Made by a program: the position numbers and the translations under genes
Notes under the pieces: model-generated
Seen by the model: the letters and a program-made list of their open reading frames with translations, nothing else
Told to the model about the DNA's origin: nothing
Database searches by the model: none
Assembly: GCF_023100725.1 (NCBI RefSeq)
Contig: NZ_CP095501.1
Coordinates: 124,001 to 188,000, forward strand
Direction of reading: 5' to 3'
DNA from: Arthrobacter antioxidans
GTDB lineage: Bacteria > Actinomycetota > Actinomycetes > Actinomycetales > Micrococcaceae
Length of the DNA: 64,000 nt
Part shown: in pieces, positions 38,240-47,133 of the stretch
Position numbering within the stretch: the first letter of the stretch is position 1
How the letters are laid out: the number at the start of each line of letters is the position of its first letter

Positions 38240-39625
38240 TCAGAACAGCAGCGCCAGGGCCTCCGCGAGCGTGGAGACCTCCCGCACCGAGAAGCCCTTC
38301 GGCACCGGCTCCGTACCGGCAGGCGAGGCGGGGACGATCGCATGCGTGAAGCCGAGACGCTGAGCCTCCTGGATGCGCCGGCCGATGCCCGGGACCGGGC
38401 GCACCTCGCCTGCGAGGCCCACCTCCCCGAACGCCACGAGCCGCGCCGCCAGCGGATGGTCCGTCTTCGCGGAGGCGATCGCCAGCGCGACGGCGAGATC
38501 GGTGGCGGGCTCGGTCAGCCGGACCCCGCCGACCGTCGCGACGTAGCTGTCGTCCTTGTGCAGGCTGACCGACGCGCGGCTCTGCAGGACGGCCAGCAGC
38601 ATCGCGACGCGGGAGCTGTCGAGCCCGCTGGTGGCACGCCGCGGCTGCGAGTTCGGCGACTCGGCGAGCAGGGCCTGGACCTCCGCCAGGAGCGGGCGCC
38701 GGCCCTCCAGCGTCACCGTGATGCACGTGCCCGACACGGGGTCCTTGGTGCGGGACACGAAGAGGCCGCTGGGGTCGGCCAACCCCTCGATACCGCTGTC
38801 CGTCAGGTCGAAGCATCCCACCTCGTCCGTGGGCCCGTACCGGTTCTTCACCGCGCGCAGGAGGCGGAGGCGGGAATGACGCTCGCCCTCGAACTGGCAC
38901 ACGACGTCGACGAGGTGCTCGAGGAGCCTCGGTCCGGCGATGGAGCCGTCCTTGGTGACGTGCCCCACGAGCAGCGTGGTCATCCCCCGCGCCTTCGCCG
39001 CCCCGATGAGCGACGCCGCGACCTCCCGCACCTGCGTCACCCCGCCCGCGCTGCCGTCCACCGCGGCGCTGCTGAGCGTCTGCACGGAGTCGACGATGAG
39101 CAGCGCGGGGTCCACCTTCTCCACCTGGCCGAGCGCCTGGCCGAGATCCGTCTCCGCGCTCAGGTACAGGGAGTCGGCGACGGCGTCGATCCGGTCTGCC
39201 CGCAGCTTCACCTGGGCCGCCGATTCCTCACCCGTCACGTAGAGGACGTTCTTGCCGAGCCGTGCGACCCGCGCGGCGACGTCGAGGAGGAGGGTGGACT
39301 TGCCGACGCCCGGTTCGCCGGCGAGGAGGATCACGGCGCCGGGCACCAGTCCGCCGCCGAGGACGCGGTCCAGTTCGTCGATCCGGGTGGGCTGGTACCC
39401 GGAGAGCGTCGCGTCCACCTCGGCGATCCGCCGGGCCGGCGTCGTGACCGCCGTGGCGGCAGTGGTGCGCGCGACGACCTGCCCGGTCTCCTCGACGGTG
39501 CCCCACGCCTGGCACTCGCCGCAGCGACCCACCCACTTGGCGGTGGTCCACCCGCATTCGGCGCAGCGGTAACCCGGGGTGTTGTTGCGGCCCGCACGTG
39601 AGGCGGGAGAGGTCTTCGTGGCCAT
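38240..39625 (-). CDS. radA: DNA repair protein RadA
   Basis: RecA-like helicase that promotes branch migration in recombination. The 461-residue protein has the N-terminal zinc finger Cys21, Cys24, Cys35, Cys38, Walker A GEPGVGKST, the RadA motif KNRYGPTDE (Tyr in place of the more common Phe) and a C-terminal Lon-like domain. A TAGCCT -10 box lies six bases before the ATG, so the message is probably leaderless. The disA gene follows in the same direction after 219 bases that may hold its own promoter. Confidence 0.95.
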   Translation of the reverse strand: MATKTSPASRAGRNNTPGYRCAECGWTTAKWVGRCGECQAWGTVEETGQVVARTTAATAVTTPARRIAEVDATLSGYQPTRIDELDRVLGGGLVPGAVILLAGEPGVGKSTLLLDVAARVARLGKNVLYVTGEESAAQVKLRADRIDAVADSLYLSAETDLGQALGQVEKVDPALLIVDSVQTLSSAAVDGSAGGVTQVREVAASLIGAAKARGMTTLLVGHVTKDGSIAGPRLLEHLVDVVCQFEGERHSRLRLLRAVKNRYGPTDEVGCFDLTDSGIEGLADPSGLFVSRTKDPVSGTCITVTLEGRRPLLAEVQALLAESPNSQPRRATSGLDSSRVAMLLAVLQSRASVSLHKDDSYVATVGGVRLTEPATDLAVALAIASAKTDHPLAARLVAFGEVGLAGEVRPVPGIGRRIQEAQRLGFTHAIVPASPAGTEPVPKGFSVREVSTLAEALALLF

Positions 39626-39631
39626 GCTGTC

Positions 39632-39637
39632 AGGCTA
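39632..39637 (-). promoter_or_regulatory. -10 box of radA (leaderless)
   Basis: TAGCCT on the minus strand, six bases before the radA ATG, with no ribosome site between. Confidence 0.5.
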
Positions 39638-39675
39638 CCGGCGCCCACCGACAGCCCCGGCCACGCCGGCGGTCC

Positions 39676-40803
39676 TCAGAGCCGCGGCAGGTAGTCGGCG
39701 GCGTCCTCGTGCGGGAGTCCCGTGGCGCTGAGGAGGTCCACGATGAGCGGCCGGAAGAGGAGTACGAGGCCCTCGCCCTCGAGGCGGCTGATGTGGAGGG
39801 TCCTGGGGTGGAGGTCCGTCGCGACGGCCGCCAGTTCGTTGCGTGCCTGCCGCAGATTGAGGCGCCGCTCGGCAGGATCGCCGGCCGACAGTGCGCGGCT
39901 CAGCACGTCGACGGCGTCGGCCGTGTCCTCGAGGGACTGGCTCAGGGCGTCGATCGCCTCGTCGGTGAGCGCCGCGTGGTTGATGACGGAGGTCAGGCGG
40001 CGGGAGAACACGCGGCTGTTGCGGATGGCGAGGTCGATCGAGTCGATGGCCTCCCCCAGGGAGCCGAGTTCCTCGCGGTGGCGCCGGTGCGCGGGGGAGA
40101 TGCGTGCCACCTCCCGGGCGGCCTTCATGCTGCCCGTCAGGCCGTCCAGCTGGGACTGGCAGTTCCGCGCACGGATCAGCGCGTGCCATGCCAGCGTGGA
40201 GTCGCTCTTCCGGAGGGCCGAGGCGCCGTCGCGGAGCACTCCGGAGAGTTCGTCCAGGAGCCCACGCACGTTCGTCTTCGGCTCGCGGCGCGGGTCGCGG
40301 GGCAGGAACACGGTGATCACGAGCGCGAACAGGCCACCCACGATCGCGTCGGCACTCCGCGTGAACGGCCCGCCCTCCGGCGCCGGGAGCAGCACCACCA
40401 GCAGCGACTGCAGTCCGAGCTGCGTCGTGAAGATGGTCCCGCTGTCCAGGAACCGGGCCAGCAGGATCGAGATGAACAGCACGAGGGCGGCCTGCCACAG
40501 ACCGGTGCCGAACAGGGCGAGCAGGAGATCCCCCACGGCGATCCCGAGGGTGCAGCCGATCGCCACCTCGAGGACGCGCCGCAGGCGGGGATCCCGGGAG
40601 AAGCCCAGCGAGATCATGGAGGACGTCGCCGCGAACAGCGGTCCGTTGTGACCCAGGACCTGCTCCGCGAAGGCATAGGCACCCACCGCGCAGACGGTCA
40701 TCTGCAGGGCGGGGACCACGGAGTTGGCGCTGCGCTTGAAGCCGATCCGGGAGCGCTTGCGTAGGAAGTCCAGCGTGGTGGACATTCCCTGGCGCGGCGG
40801 CAT
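39676..40803 (-). CDS. FUSC-family (aromatic acid exporter-like) membrane protein
   Basis: A 375-residue protein with an N-terminal membrane half of about six helices (residues 28-165) that fits the FUSC/ArAE pattern (ATSSMISLGFSRDPRLRRVLEVAIGCTLGI) and a long cytoplasmic helical half. Related proteins export aromatic acids; the substrate here is unknown. A TAGACT -10 box six bases before the ATG supports this start over an internal ATG at 40785 (MSTTLDF). Confidence 0.8.
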   Translation of the reverse strand: MPPRQGMSTTLDFLRKRSRIGFKRSANSVVPALQMTVCAVGAYAFAEQVLGHNGPLFAATSSMISLGFSRDPRLRRVLEVAIGCTLGIAVGDLLLALFGTGLWQAALVLFISILLARFLDSGTIFTTQLGLQSLLVVLLPAPEGGPFTRSADAIVGGLFALVITVFLPRDPRREPKTNVRGLLDELSGVLRDGASALRKSDSTLAWHALIRARNCQSQLDGLTGSMKAAREVARISPAHRRHREELGSLGEAIDSIDLAIRNSRVFSRRLTSVINHAALTDEAIDALSQSLEDTADAVDVLSRALSAGDPAERRLNLRQARNELAAVATDLHPRTLHISRLEGEGLVLLFRPLIVDLLSATGLPHEDAADYLPRL

Positions 40804-40809
40804 GGACCC

Positions 40810-40815
40810 AGTCTA
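40810..40815 (-). promoter_or_regulatory. -10 box of the FUSC gene (leaderless)
   Basis: TAGACT on the minus strand, six bases before the ATG at 40803. Confidence 0.48.
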
Positions 40816-40890
40816 GGAGGTGCGCCCCGCACCGGGGCGCCACCCCTCCAGCCACGACCCGGCGGACCGGCGGGGCAATGGACCGGCGCT

Positions 40891-40912
40891 GTTCACCTTC
40901 CGTTAATGTTCT
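40891..40912 (+). promoter_or_regulatory. PHO box of pstS
   Basis: Two direct 11-base repeats, GTTCACCTTCC and GTTAATGTTCT, of the form bound by PhoP in Streptomyces. The second repeat overlaps the expected -35 region of a TACGCT -10 box at 40931-40936. Induction by phosphate starvation is expected. Confidence 0.65.
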
Positions 40913-41025
40913 TTGGTCAGTCTCTTCACTTACGCTGCCTAGCTTCGATGGAGTACAGGAACGCGTACATCTCTCGAGCGCCGTCCGCGCATCGATGAAT
41001 TGATCCCTGGAAGGGGCAAAATCTA

Positions 41026-42147
41026 GTGAAGGTTCTTCGCTTTGGCCGCGCTGCGGCAGTTATCTCTGTAGCCGCGCTGGCGCTGACCGCATGTGGTTCC
41101 GACAACGCCACGGGCGAGACCCCCGCATCCGAGGGCGGCAACGCCTCTGAGGGCGCGGCTGCAGTCAGCGGCACTCTGACCGGAGCAGGTTCTTCCGCCC
41201 AGAACGCGGCGATGACGGCCTGGCAGGAAGGGTTCTCCTCGGCCAACAGTGGCGCCACCGTGCAGTACTCGCCGGACGGTTCCGGCGCGGGCCGTGAGGC
41301 CTTCCTCGGGCAGGCCGCCCAGTTCGCGGGCTCCGATGCCTTCCTCGACGACGAGGAGTACGAGGCCTCGAAGGAGTTCTGCGGCCCCGACGGCGCGATC
41401 AACATCCCCGTCTACGTCTCCCCGATCGCCGTCGCCTTCAACCTCGAGGGTGTCGATTCCCTGAACCTCGACGCCGCGACCATCGCGTCGATCTTCCGCG
41501 GCGAGGTCGCCACCTGGGACGCCGAGCCCATCGCCTCGCAGAACCCGGACGCCGAGCTTCCCAGCACGCCGATCACCGTGGTGCACCGCTCCGACGACTC
41601 GGGCACCACCGAGAACTTCACCGAGTACCTCGCCGCGGCCGCTCCCGACGTCTGGACCGACGAGGCCGACGGCGCGTGGCCGGCCGCTTATGTTGCCGAG
41701 AACGCCCAGGGCAACAACGGCGTCGTCTCGACGACCACCAGCACCGACGGTGCCATCACCTACGCCGACGCGTCTGTCGTCGGTGACCTCGGTCAGGTGT
41801 CCGTGAAGGTCGGCGAGGAGTACGTGCCGTTCAGTCCCGAGGCTGCGGCGCTGGCCGTCGAGACCGCGACCCCCGTCGAAGGCCGCTCCGACGTCGACAT
41901 GTCCCTCGAGCTCGAGCGCGACACCACCGAGTCGGGCGCCTACCCGGTCGTCCTCGTCTCCTACCACATCGTCTGCAGCACCTATGAGGACCAGGAGACC
42001 GTCGACCTCGTCAAGGCCTTCGAGACCTACGTGGTCAGTGAAGACGGTCAGCAGACCGCCGAGGGTTCCGCAGGGAACGCTCCGATCTCCGACAACATCC
42101 GCATGGATGCCGAGGCCGCGATCGAATCCATCACGGTGGCCTCCTAA
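41026..42147 (+). CDS. pstS: Phosphate ABC transporter, substrate-binding lipoprotein
   Basis: Captures phosphate outside the membrane for PstCA. The 373-residue precursor has a lipoprotein signal with lipobox LTAC (lipidated Cys23) and the phosphate-binding regions GAGSSAQ, SPDGSGAGREAFL and HRSDDSGTTENF. The GTG start has GGAAGGGG upstream. It heads pstS-pstC-pstA-pstB behind a PHO box; a hairpin follows it, which probably gives more pstS than transporter message. Confidence 0.96.
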   Translation: MKVLRFGRAAAVISVAALALTACGSDNATGETPASEGGNASEGAAAVSGTLTGAGSSAQNAAMTAWQEGFSSANSGATVQYSPDGSGAGREAFLGQAAQFAGSDAFLDDEEYEASKEFCGPDGAINIPVYVSPIAVAFNLEGVDSLNLDAATIASIFRGEVATWDAEPIASQNPDAELPSTPITVVHRSDDSGTTENFTEYLAAAAPDVWTDEADGAWPAAYVAENAQGNNGVVSTTTSTDGAITYADASVVGDLGQVSVKVGEEYVPFSPEAAALAVETATPVEGRSDVDMSLELERDTTESGAYPVVLVSYHIVCSTYEDQETVDLVKAFETYVVSEDGQQTAEGSAGNAPISDNIRMDAEAAIESITVAS

Positions 42148-42158
42148 CCGATGCTGAT

Positions 42159-42193
42159 GCCCCGTCCGGTTTCCCTCGGGAATCGGACGGGGC
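42159..42193 (+). terminator. Hairpin between pstS and pstC
   Basis: A 10-base stem, GCCCCGTCCG with CGGACGGGGC, around a 15-base loop that can pair further (CCC/GGG). Probably a partial terminator or message stabiliser that lets pstS be made in excess. Confidence 0.62.
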
Positions 42194-42303
42194 TGTCCAC
42201 TGTCCGGGGTCCTGCTCGATGGGGACGCGTAGTCGAGATTCCCGTACCGTGAAACTGTTCTGAGCGCGCAGCGCCCACCACCACCCGCTATGAAGGATTC
42301 CCC

Positions 42304-43236
42304 GTGTCGACCAACACCCTGACCAGAAGTGACGTGGGAGGGAAGTCCGGAGACAAGATCTTCTCCGGGGCCACCCTCGCGGCAGGCTGCCTCATTCTTG
42401 CGATCCTCTTCGGCGTCGCACTGTTCCTCGTTGTCGAGGCGCTCCCGATCTTCGGCGCGGATCCTGCGGACATCACCGGTGGTGAGGGCTTCGGGGCCTA
42501 CATCTTCCCGATCGTCATCGGGACGATCATCGCGGCCTCGATCGCCCTCCTGATCGCGACGCCCCTCGGGATCGGCGTCGCGCTCTTCATCTCGCACTAC
42601 GCGCCGCGGCGCCTCGCCCAGGGCTTCGGCTACCTGGTGGACCTCCTCGCGGCGATCCCGTCCGTCGTCTACGGGGCCTGGGGATACGCGGTCCTCGCCC
42701 CGCAGCTCGCCATCGGCTACGGCTGGCTGGCGGAGAATCTCGGCTGGCTGCCGATCTTCGAAGGTCCCGCGAGCCAGACCGGGCGCACCATCCTGACGGC
42801 CGGCATCGTCCTGGCCGTCATGGTGTTGCCCATCATCACCTCCCTCAGCCGGGAGATCTTCCTGCAGACCCCGACACTCCACGAGGAGGCGGCGCTGGCC
42901 ATGGGTGCTACGCGGCTCGAGATGATCCGCATGGCCGTCCTTCCCTTCGCACGGGCGGGCATCGTCAGCGCGGCGATGCTGGGCCTCGGCCGGGCGCTGG
43001 GAGAGACGATGGCCGTCGCGCTGGTCCTCTCCGGGGGGGCGCTCACGGCGAGCCTCATCCAGTCGGGCAACCAGACGATTGCCGCTGAGATCGCCCTCAA
43101 CTTCCCCGAAGCCTTCGGCCTGAGACTGAGTGAGCTCATCGCTGCCGGCCTGGTGCTCTTCGTCATCACCTTGGCAGTCAACATCATCGCGCGCTGGATC
43201 ATCAGCCGCCACAAGGAATTCTCAGGGGCAAACTGA
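42304..43236 (+). CDS. pstC: Phosphate ABC transporter permease PstC
   Basis: One of two membrane subunits of the high-affinity phosphate importer. The 310-residue protein has six helices and the BPD_transp_1 loop EEAALAMGATRLEMIRMAVLPFARAGI, which docks on PstB. GTG start. The pstA gene begins two bases after its stop. Confidence 0.95.
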   Translation: MSTNTLTRSDVGGKSGDKIFSGATLAAGCLILAILFGVALFLVVEALPIFGADPADITGGEGFGAYIFPIVIGTIIAASIALLIATPLGIGVALFISHYAPRRLAQGFGYLVDLLAAIPSVVYGAWGYAVLAPQLAIGYGWLAENLGWLPIFEGPASQTGRTILTAGIVLAVMVLPIITSLSREIFLQTPTLHEEAALAMGATRLEMIRMAVLPFARAGIVSAAMLGLGRALGETMAVALVLSGGALTASLIQSGNQTIAAEIALNFPEAFGLRLSELIAAGLVLFVITLAVNIIARWIISRHKEFSGAN

Positions 43237-43237
43237 C

Positions 43238-44341
43238 ATGAGCAGCTCAACACTCCAGAAGCGGCGCTCGCAGCTGACGAAGGGCAGGATGCCCGGGTAC
43301 GTCGTATGGGTGGTCCTGGCTGCCGCGGTCGTCTTCGGCGCAGCAGTCTCCGCCCTCATCGGATTCAACGTGATCGTCTGGGCCATCCTGACCGCGGTCT
43401 TCTTCGTCGCCGGTGCCACGATCATCACGGCGGCCTTCGGGGGCACCCGCAAGGCCTCCGACTCCCTCATGACGTATCTCGTCTACGGCTGCTTCATCGT
43501 CGCCCTGCTTCCCCTCCTGTCGGTCATCTGGACGGTCCTCGTGCGGGGCCTGCCGGGGTTGTCCTACGACTTCCTCTTCACGTCGATGAGCGGCGTCACG
43601 GGAGCCACCGACAATGCGTCGGCGGAGAACGGGACGCCCGTCCTGGGTGGCGCCTACCACGCCATCATCGGGACGCTCCAGATCACTTTCTGGGCGACGC
43701 TCATCTCCGTTCCCATCGGATTGATGGCGGCCGTATACCTCGTCGAGTACGGGACCGGCGGACGGCTCGACCGCGCAATCACGTTCTTCGTCGATGTCAT
43801 GACCGGCATCCCGTCGATCGTCGCGGGCCTGTTCGCGGCGGCGTTCTTCGGACTGCTGTTCGGTCCTGGAACCCGGACGGGTTTCGTGGCGGCCGTCGCG
43901 CTGTCCGTGCTGATGATCCCTGTGGTGGTCCGCTCCACCGAGGAGATGCTGAAGATCGTCCCGAACGAGCTCCGTGAAGCCGCCTACGCACTGGGGGTCC
44001 GCAAGTGGCGGACGATCGTGAAGGTCGTGGTGCCGACAGCCATCTCGGGCATCGCCTCCGGAGTGACGCTCGCGATCGCGCGGGTCATCGGGGAGACGGC
44101 GCCCATCCTCGTCACGGCGGGCTTCGTGAGTTCGATCAACACGAACGTGTTCGGCGGCTGGATGAGCACCCTGCCGACGTTCATCTATTATCAGATCCTC
44201 ACGCCGACGTCCCCCACCAGCATCGATGCCAGCACCCAGCGCGCCTGGGCGGCGGCGTTGATCCTGATCGTGATGGTCATGCTCCTCAACCTGGCCGCCC
44301 GTCTCATCGCGCGCGCCTTCGCTCCGAAGACCAGTCGATGA
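43238..44341 (+). CDS. pstA: Phosphate ABC transporter permease PstA
   Basis: The second membrane subunit. The 367-residue product starts at the ATG at 43238 (MSSSTLQKRRS), one base after the pstC stop; in-frame codons further upstream lie within pstC. It has about eight hydrophobic segments and the EAA loop LREAAYALGVRKWRTIVKVVVPTAISGI. The N-terminus is longer than in E. coli, as in other actinobacteria. Confidence 0.94.
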   Translation: MSSSTLQKRRSQLTKGRMPGYVVWVVLAAAVVFGAAVSALIGFNVIVWAILTAVFFVAGATIITAAFGGTRKASDSLMTYLVYGCFIVALLPLLSVIWTVLVRGLPGLSYDFLFTSMSGVTGATDNASAENGTPVLGGAYHAIIGTLQITFWATLISVPIGLMAAVYLVEYGTGGRLDRAITFFVDVMTGIPSIVAGLFAAAFFGLLFGPGTRTGFVAAVALSVLMIPVVVRSTEEMLKIVPNELREAAYALGVRKWRTIVKVVVPTAISGIASGVTLAIARVIGETAPILVTAGFVSSINTNVFGGWMSTLPTFIYYQILTPTSPTSIDASTQRAWAAALILIVMVMLLNLAARLIARAFAPKTSR

Positions 44342-44418
44342 CGCCAACTCCCGGCTCGATCCAGACCTCTCCCAAGACCGGCCGCTGACAGCACGCGGTT
44401 ACTACCGATAAGGAAGCA

Positions 44419-45198
44419 ATGTCCAATCGCATCGACGTCAAGGACTTGAACGTCTACTACAGCAAGTTCCTTGCCGTGGAGGACGTCAACATCAACATCG
44501 AGGCACGTTCGGTGACGGCGTTCATCGGCCCCTCGGGCTGCGGCAAGTCCACCTTGCTCCGCACGCTCAACCGCATGCACGAGGTCATTCCCGGTGCCCG
44601 CGTGGAGGGGGAGGTGTTGCTCGACGGTGACAACCTGTACGACTCGGATGTGGACCCGGTGACAGTGCGCGGACGGATCGGCATGGTCTTCCAGCGCCCC
44701 AACCCGTTCCCCACGATGTCCATCCGCGACAACGTGCTGGCGGGCGTGAAGCTCAACAACAAGCGCATCAGCAAGTCGGATGCCGACGACCTCGCCGAGA
44801 AGTCGCTGCGCGGCGCGAATCTGTGGAACGAGGTCAAGGACCGCATGGCGCGTCCGGGCTCGGGACTCTCCGGCGGACAGCAGCAGCGCCTGTGCATCGC
44901 CCGCGCCATCGCGGTCTCGCCCCAGGTGATCCTGATGGACGAGCCCTGCTCGGCGCTGGATCCCATCTCCACGCTGGCCATCGAGGACCTCATCAACGAG
45001 CTCAAGGCCGAATACACCGTGGTGATCGTCACGCACAACATGCAGCAGGCGGCGCGCGTGTCCGACAAGACGGCGTTCTTCAACATCGCCGGAACGGGTA
45101 TGCCGGGCAAGCTCATCGAGTACGGGGAGACCACTGCGATCTTCAACAACCCCGCCGTGAAGGCCACCGAGGACTACGTCTCCGGCCGGTTCGGGTAG
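44419..45198 (+). CDS. pstB: Phosphate ABC transporter ATPase PstB
   Basis: Energises phosphate import. The 259-residue protein has Walker [10 protein letters not shown] (about 35-43), Q-loop [13 protein letters not shown], signature LSGGQQQRL and Walker [22 protein letters not shown] precedes the ATG. The operon ends here; a hairpin separates it from the converging pit gene. No phoU follows. Confidence 0.97.
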   Translation: MSNRIDVKDLNVYYSKFLAVEDVNINIEARSVTAFIGPSGCGKSTLLRTLNRMHEVIPGARVEGEVLLDGDNLYDSDVDPVTVRGRIGMVFQRPNPFPTMSIRDNVLAGVKLNNKRISKSDADDLAEKSLRGANLWNEVKDRMARPGSGLSGGQQQRLCIARAIAVSPQVILMDEPCSALDPISTLAIEDLINELKAEYTVVIVTHNMQQAARVSDKTAFFNIAGTGMPGKLIEYGETTAIFNNPAVKATEDYVSGRFG

Positions 45199-45220
45199 GC
45201 GCACCCCGGCAGCAGGCGGT

Positions 45221-45258
45221 ACGACGACGGCGGCTCCTGAGGGGGCCGCCGTCGTCGT
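45221..45258. terminator. Bidirectional hairpin between pstB and pit
   Basis: A 14-base perfect stem, ACGACGACGGCGGC with GCCGCCGTCGTCGT, lying between two converging genes and likely to stop both. Confidence 0.62.
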
Positions 45259-45289
45259 GTCCGGTGATCGCGGGCCGCCCGGTGCCGAC

Positions 45290-46300
45290 CTACAGGAGCG
45301 GGCTGAGGGCCAGGAAAAGGACCGCTCCGAGGAGGGCGGTGGCGGGGGCCGTCGCGAGCCATACGCCGAGGATCCGGATCACCCGCGGACGCTGGACGGA
45401 GGCGAACCGCTGGTTCGCGCCGGAGCCGACGATCGCCGCGGCCATCGTATGCGTGCTGGACAGAGGCATGTGGAGGGAGATGGCACCGACGAACAGCATC
45501 GCCGAGCTCACGCCCTGCGCCGCCATGCCCCGCAGCGGGTCGATGTGCACCAGGCGGTTGCCGAGCGTGTGGGTGATCCGCCACCCGCCGAAGAGGGAGC
45601 CCGTCGCCAGGAGCACGGCGGCGAACAGCTGGACCCACAGGGGCATCTCGGATCCGGCCGCGTAGCCCGAGCCGACCAGGGCCAGCAGGATGACCGCCAT
45701 GGTCCGCTGCCCGTCCTGGAGCCCGTGCCCCAGTGCGAACGTCCCGGCCAGGACGGACTGCGCCATGCGGTTCCCGTTGTTCACCTTCGCCGGTGACCCG
45801 TGGCGCAGCAGCCACGTGGCGGGGAACACCGCCGCGTAGGCGAGGAGGTACGCGACGATCGGTGAGAGCACGAGGGGTATCGCGATCTGCAGCAGCAGTG
45901 TCTCGCCCGCACCGCTCATCGCGGGCCCGTTCGTCAGCTGCGACGCGGCTCCCGCGCCGAGGATGCCCCCGAGGAGCGCGTGGGTCGACGACGACGGCAT
46001 GCCGCGATACCAGGTGATCACGCCCCAGAGGCAGGCCGCGAGCAGCGCCGCCATGAGGATTCCGAGCCCGGTCGGCCCGGAGGGGAGGCCGATGGCGGCT
46101 TCCGTGAAGAACAGCGCCAGCGCCGTGCCGAGCAGTGCTCCGACGAAGTTGAAGAGGGCTGCGAGCAGGACGGCGACCGTGGGCGTGAGCGCGCGGGTCC
46201 GCACGGCGGCAGCCACCGAGTTGGACACGTCGTGGAAGCCGTTGAGGAAGGCGAATGCGCCTGCAGCGATGACCACCGCGCCGAGGAGGAGCGGCTCCAC
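45290..46300 (-). CDS. pit: Inorganic phosphate transporter, Pit family
   Basis: Low-affinity carrier that moves metal-phosphate with protons. The 336-residue membrane protein has the PiT signature FLNGFHDVSNSVAAAV near residue 18 and the matching second-half repeat with MPLSSTHTMAAAI. It begins with GTG immediately after the DUF47 stop codon, so translation is coupled. This DUF47-pit pairing is widespread. Confidence 0.94.
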   Translation of the reverse strand: MEPLLLGAVVIAAGAFAFLNGFHDVSNSVAAAVRTRALTPTVAVLLAALFNFVGALLGTALALFFTEAAIGLPSGPTGLGILMAALLAACLWGVITWYRGMPSSSTHALLGGILGAGAASQLTNGPAMSGAGETLLLQIAIPLVLSPIVAYLLAYAAVFPATWLLRHGSPAKVNNGNRMAQSVLAGTFALGHGLQDGQRTMAVILLALVGSGYAAGSEMPLWVQLFAAVLLATGSLFGGWRITHTLGNRLVHIDPLRGMAAQGVSSAMLFVGAISLHMPLSSTHTMAAAIVGSGANQRFASVQRPRVIRILGVWLATAPATALLGAVLFLALSPLL

Positions 46301-46918
46301 CTACGATTCCTTGACGAGGATGCTGCCCACCTGGGTTGCCACCCGCCGGATGTCCCGGGTGACGTCGACGAGCTGGTTGGCGACGTCGCGGTGCCGCGCG
46401 TAGACGAGCGGCTTGTGGTCGGTGAGGAGCTCGGCGCACCAGCTGCGGTGCGTCCGTTCGGCGCGCCGGGCCAGCCGCAGGATCTCGATCCAGTACTCCT
46501 CGAGGTCGTCCATCGAGTTCAGGCGCTGCATGGCCACCGCGGTCAGCTCGGCCTGCCGGTTGATCACCTCGAGCTGGTCGGCGGCCCGGTGGCTGAGCTT
46601 GCTCAGCTTGTACAGGGCGATCAGCTCCCCGGCGCCGTCGAGCTTCTCGATGGCCTCGTTGAGCAGGCGGGACAGGGCATACAGGTCCTCGCGCGGCAGC
46701 GGGTTGATGAAGGAGGTCCGCATGGAGGTCAGGAGGGCGAAGTGGAGGTCCGTCGAGGCCGATTCGTGCTGGTGGAGCTCCTCGGACAGGCGGTCATACT
46801 CCTGGGTCGAGGCGCCGAGGATGGCGGACATGGTCCCCACGCCGAGCACGAGCTGCCGGGCCATGCGGGAGAGGAGTTCAAGCCCAGCGTTCTCCTGCGG
46901 GAAGAGGCGTAGTTTCAC
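46301..46918 (-). CDS. DUF47 family PhoU-like regulator of Pit
   Basis: A 205-residue all-helical protein (MKLRLFPQENAGLELLSRMA start) of the DUF47/PhoU-related group that accompanies Pit carriers and probably controls them. The GTG start has GAGGAAGA upstream. It is transcribed with pit from a promoter about 170 bases upstream. Confidence 0.88.
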   Translation of the reverse strand: MKLRLFPQENAGLELLSRMARQLVLGVGTMSAILGASTQEYDRLSEELHQHESASTDLHFALLTSMRTSFINPLPREDLYALSRLLNEAIEKLDGAGELIALYKLSKLSHRAADQLEVINRQAELTAVAMQRLNSMDDLEEYWIEILRLARRAERTHRSWCAELLTDHKPLVYARHRDVANQLVDVTRDIRRVATQVGSILVKES

Positions 46919-47083
46919 TAGGTCTTCCTCAAAGGGACACGGGCCGTCAGCAGGCCGACGACGGCCTCGCTGGATGCGGGAGGGCAGAGTAGTGGCGTCG
47001 AACCGGGAGCGCCTCTCGGCGGAAGGCCGCTCGAAGCGGCTGAGTGTTGAAGCCCGGGGGTTCCACGGTCCGACGCCGACTTA

Positions 47084-47112
47084 AGTCTTGCCCCCACCGG
47101 AGCCGCTGTCAA
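47084..47112 (-). promoter_or_regulatory. Promoter of the DUF47-pit operon
   Basis: On the minus strand: TTGACA (47107-47112), 17 bases, AAGACT (47084-47089). A 10-base palindrome GACTTAAGTC (47078-47087) overlaps the -10 box. The leader to the GTG would be about 160 bases. Confidence 0.55.
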
Positions 47113-47133
47113 CATCCCCTCCGGGAAGGGGGT

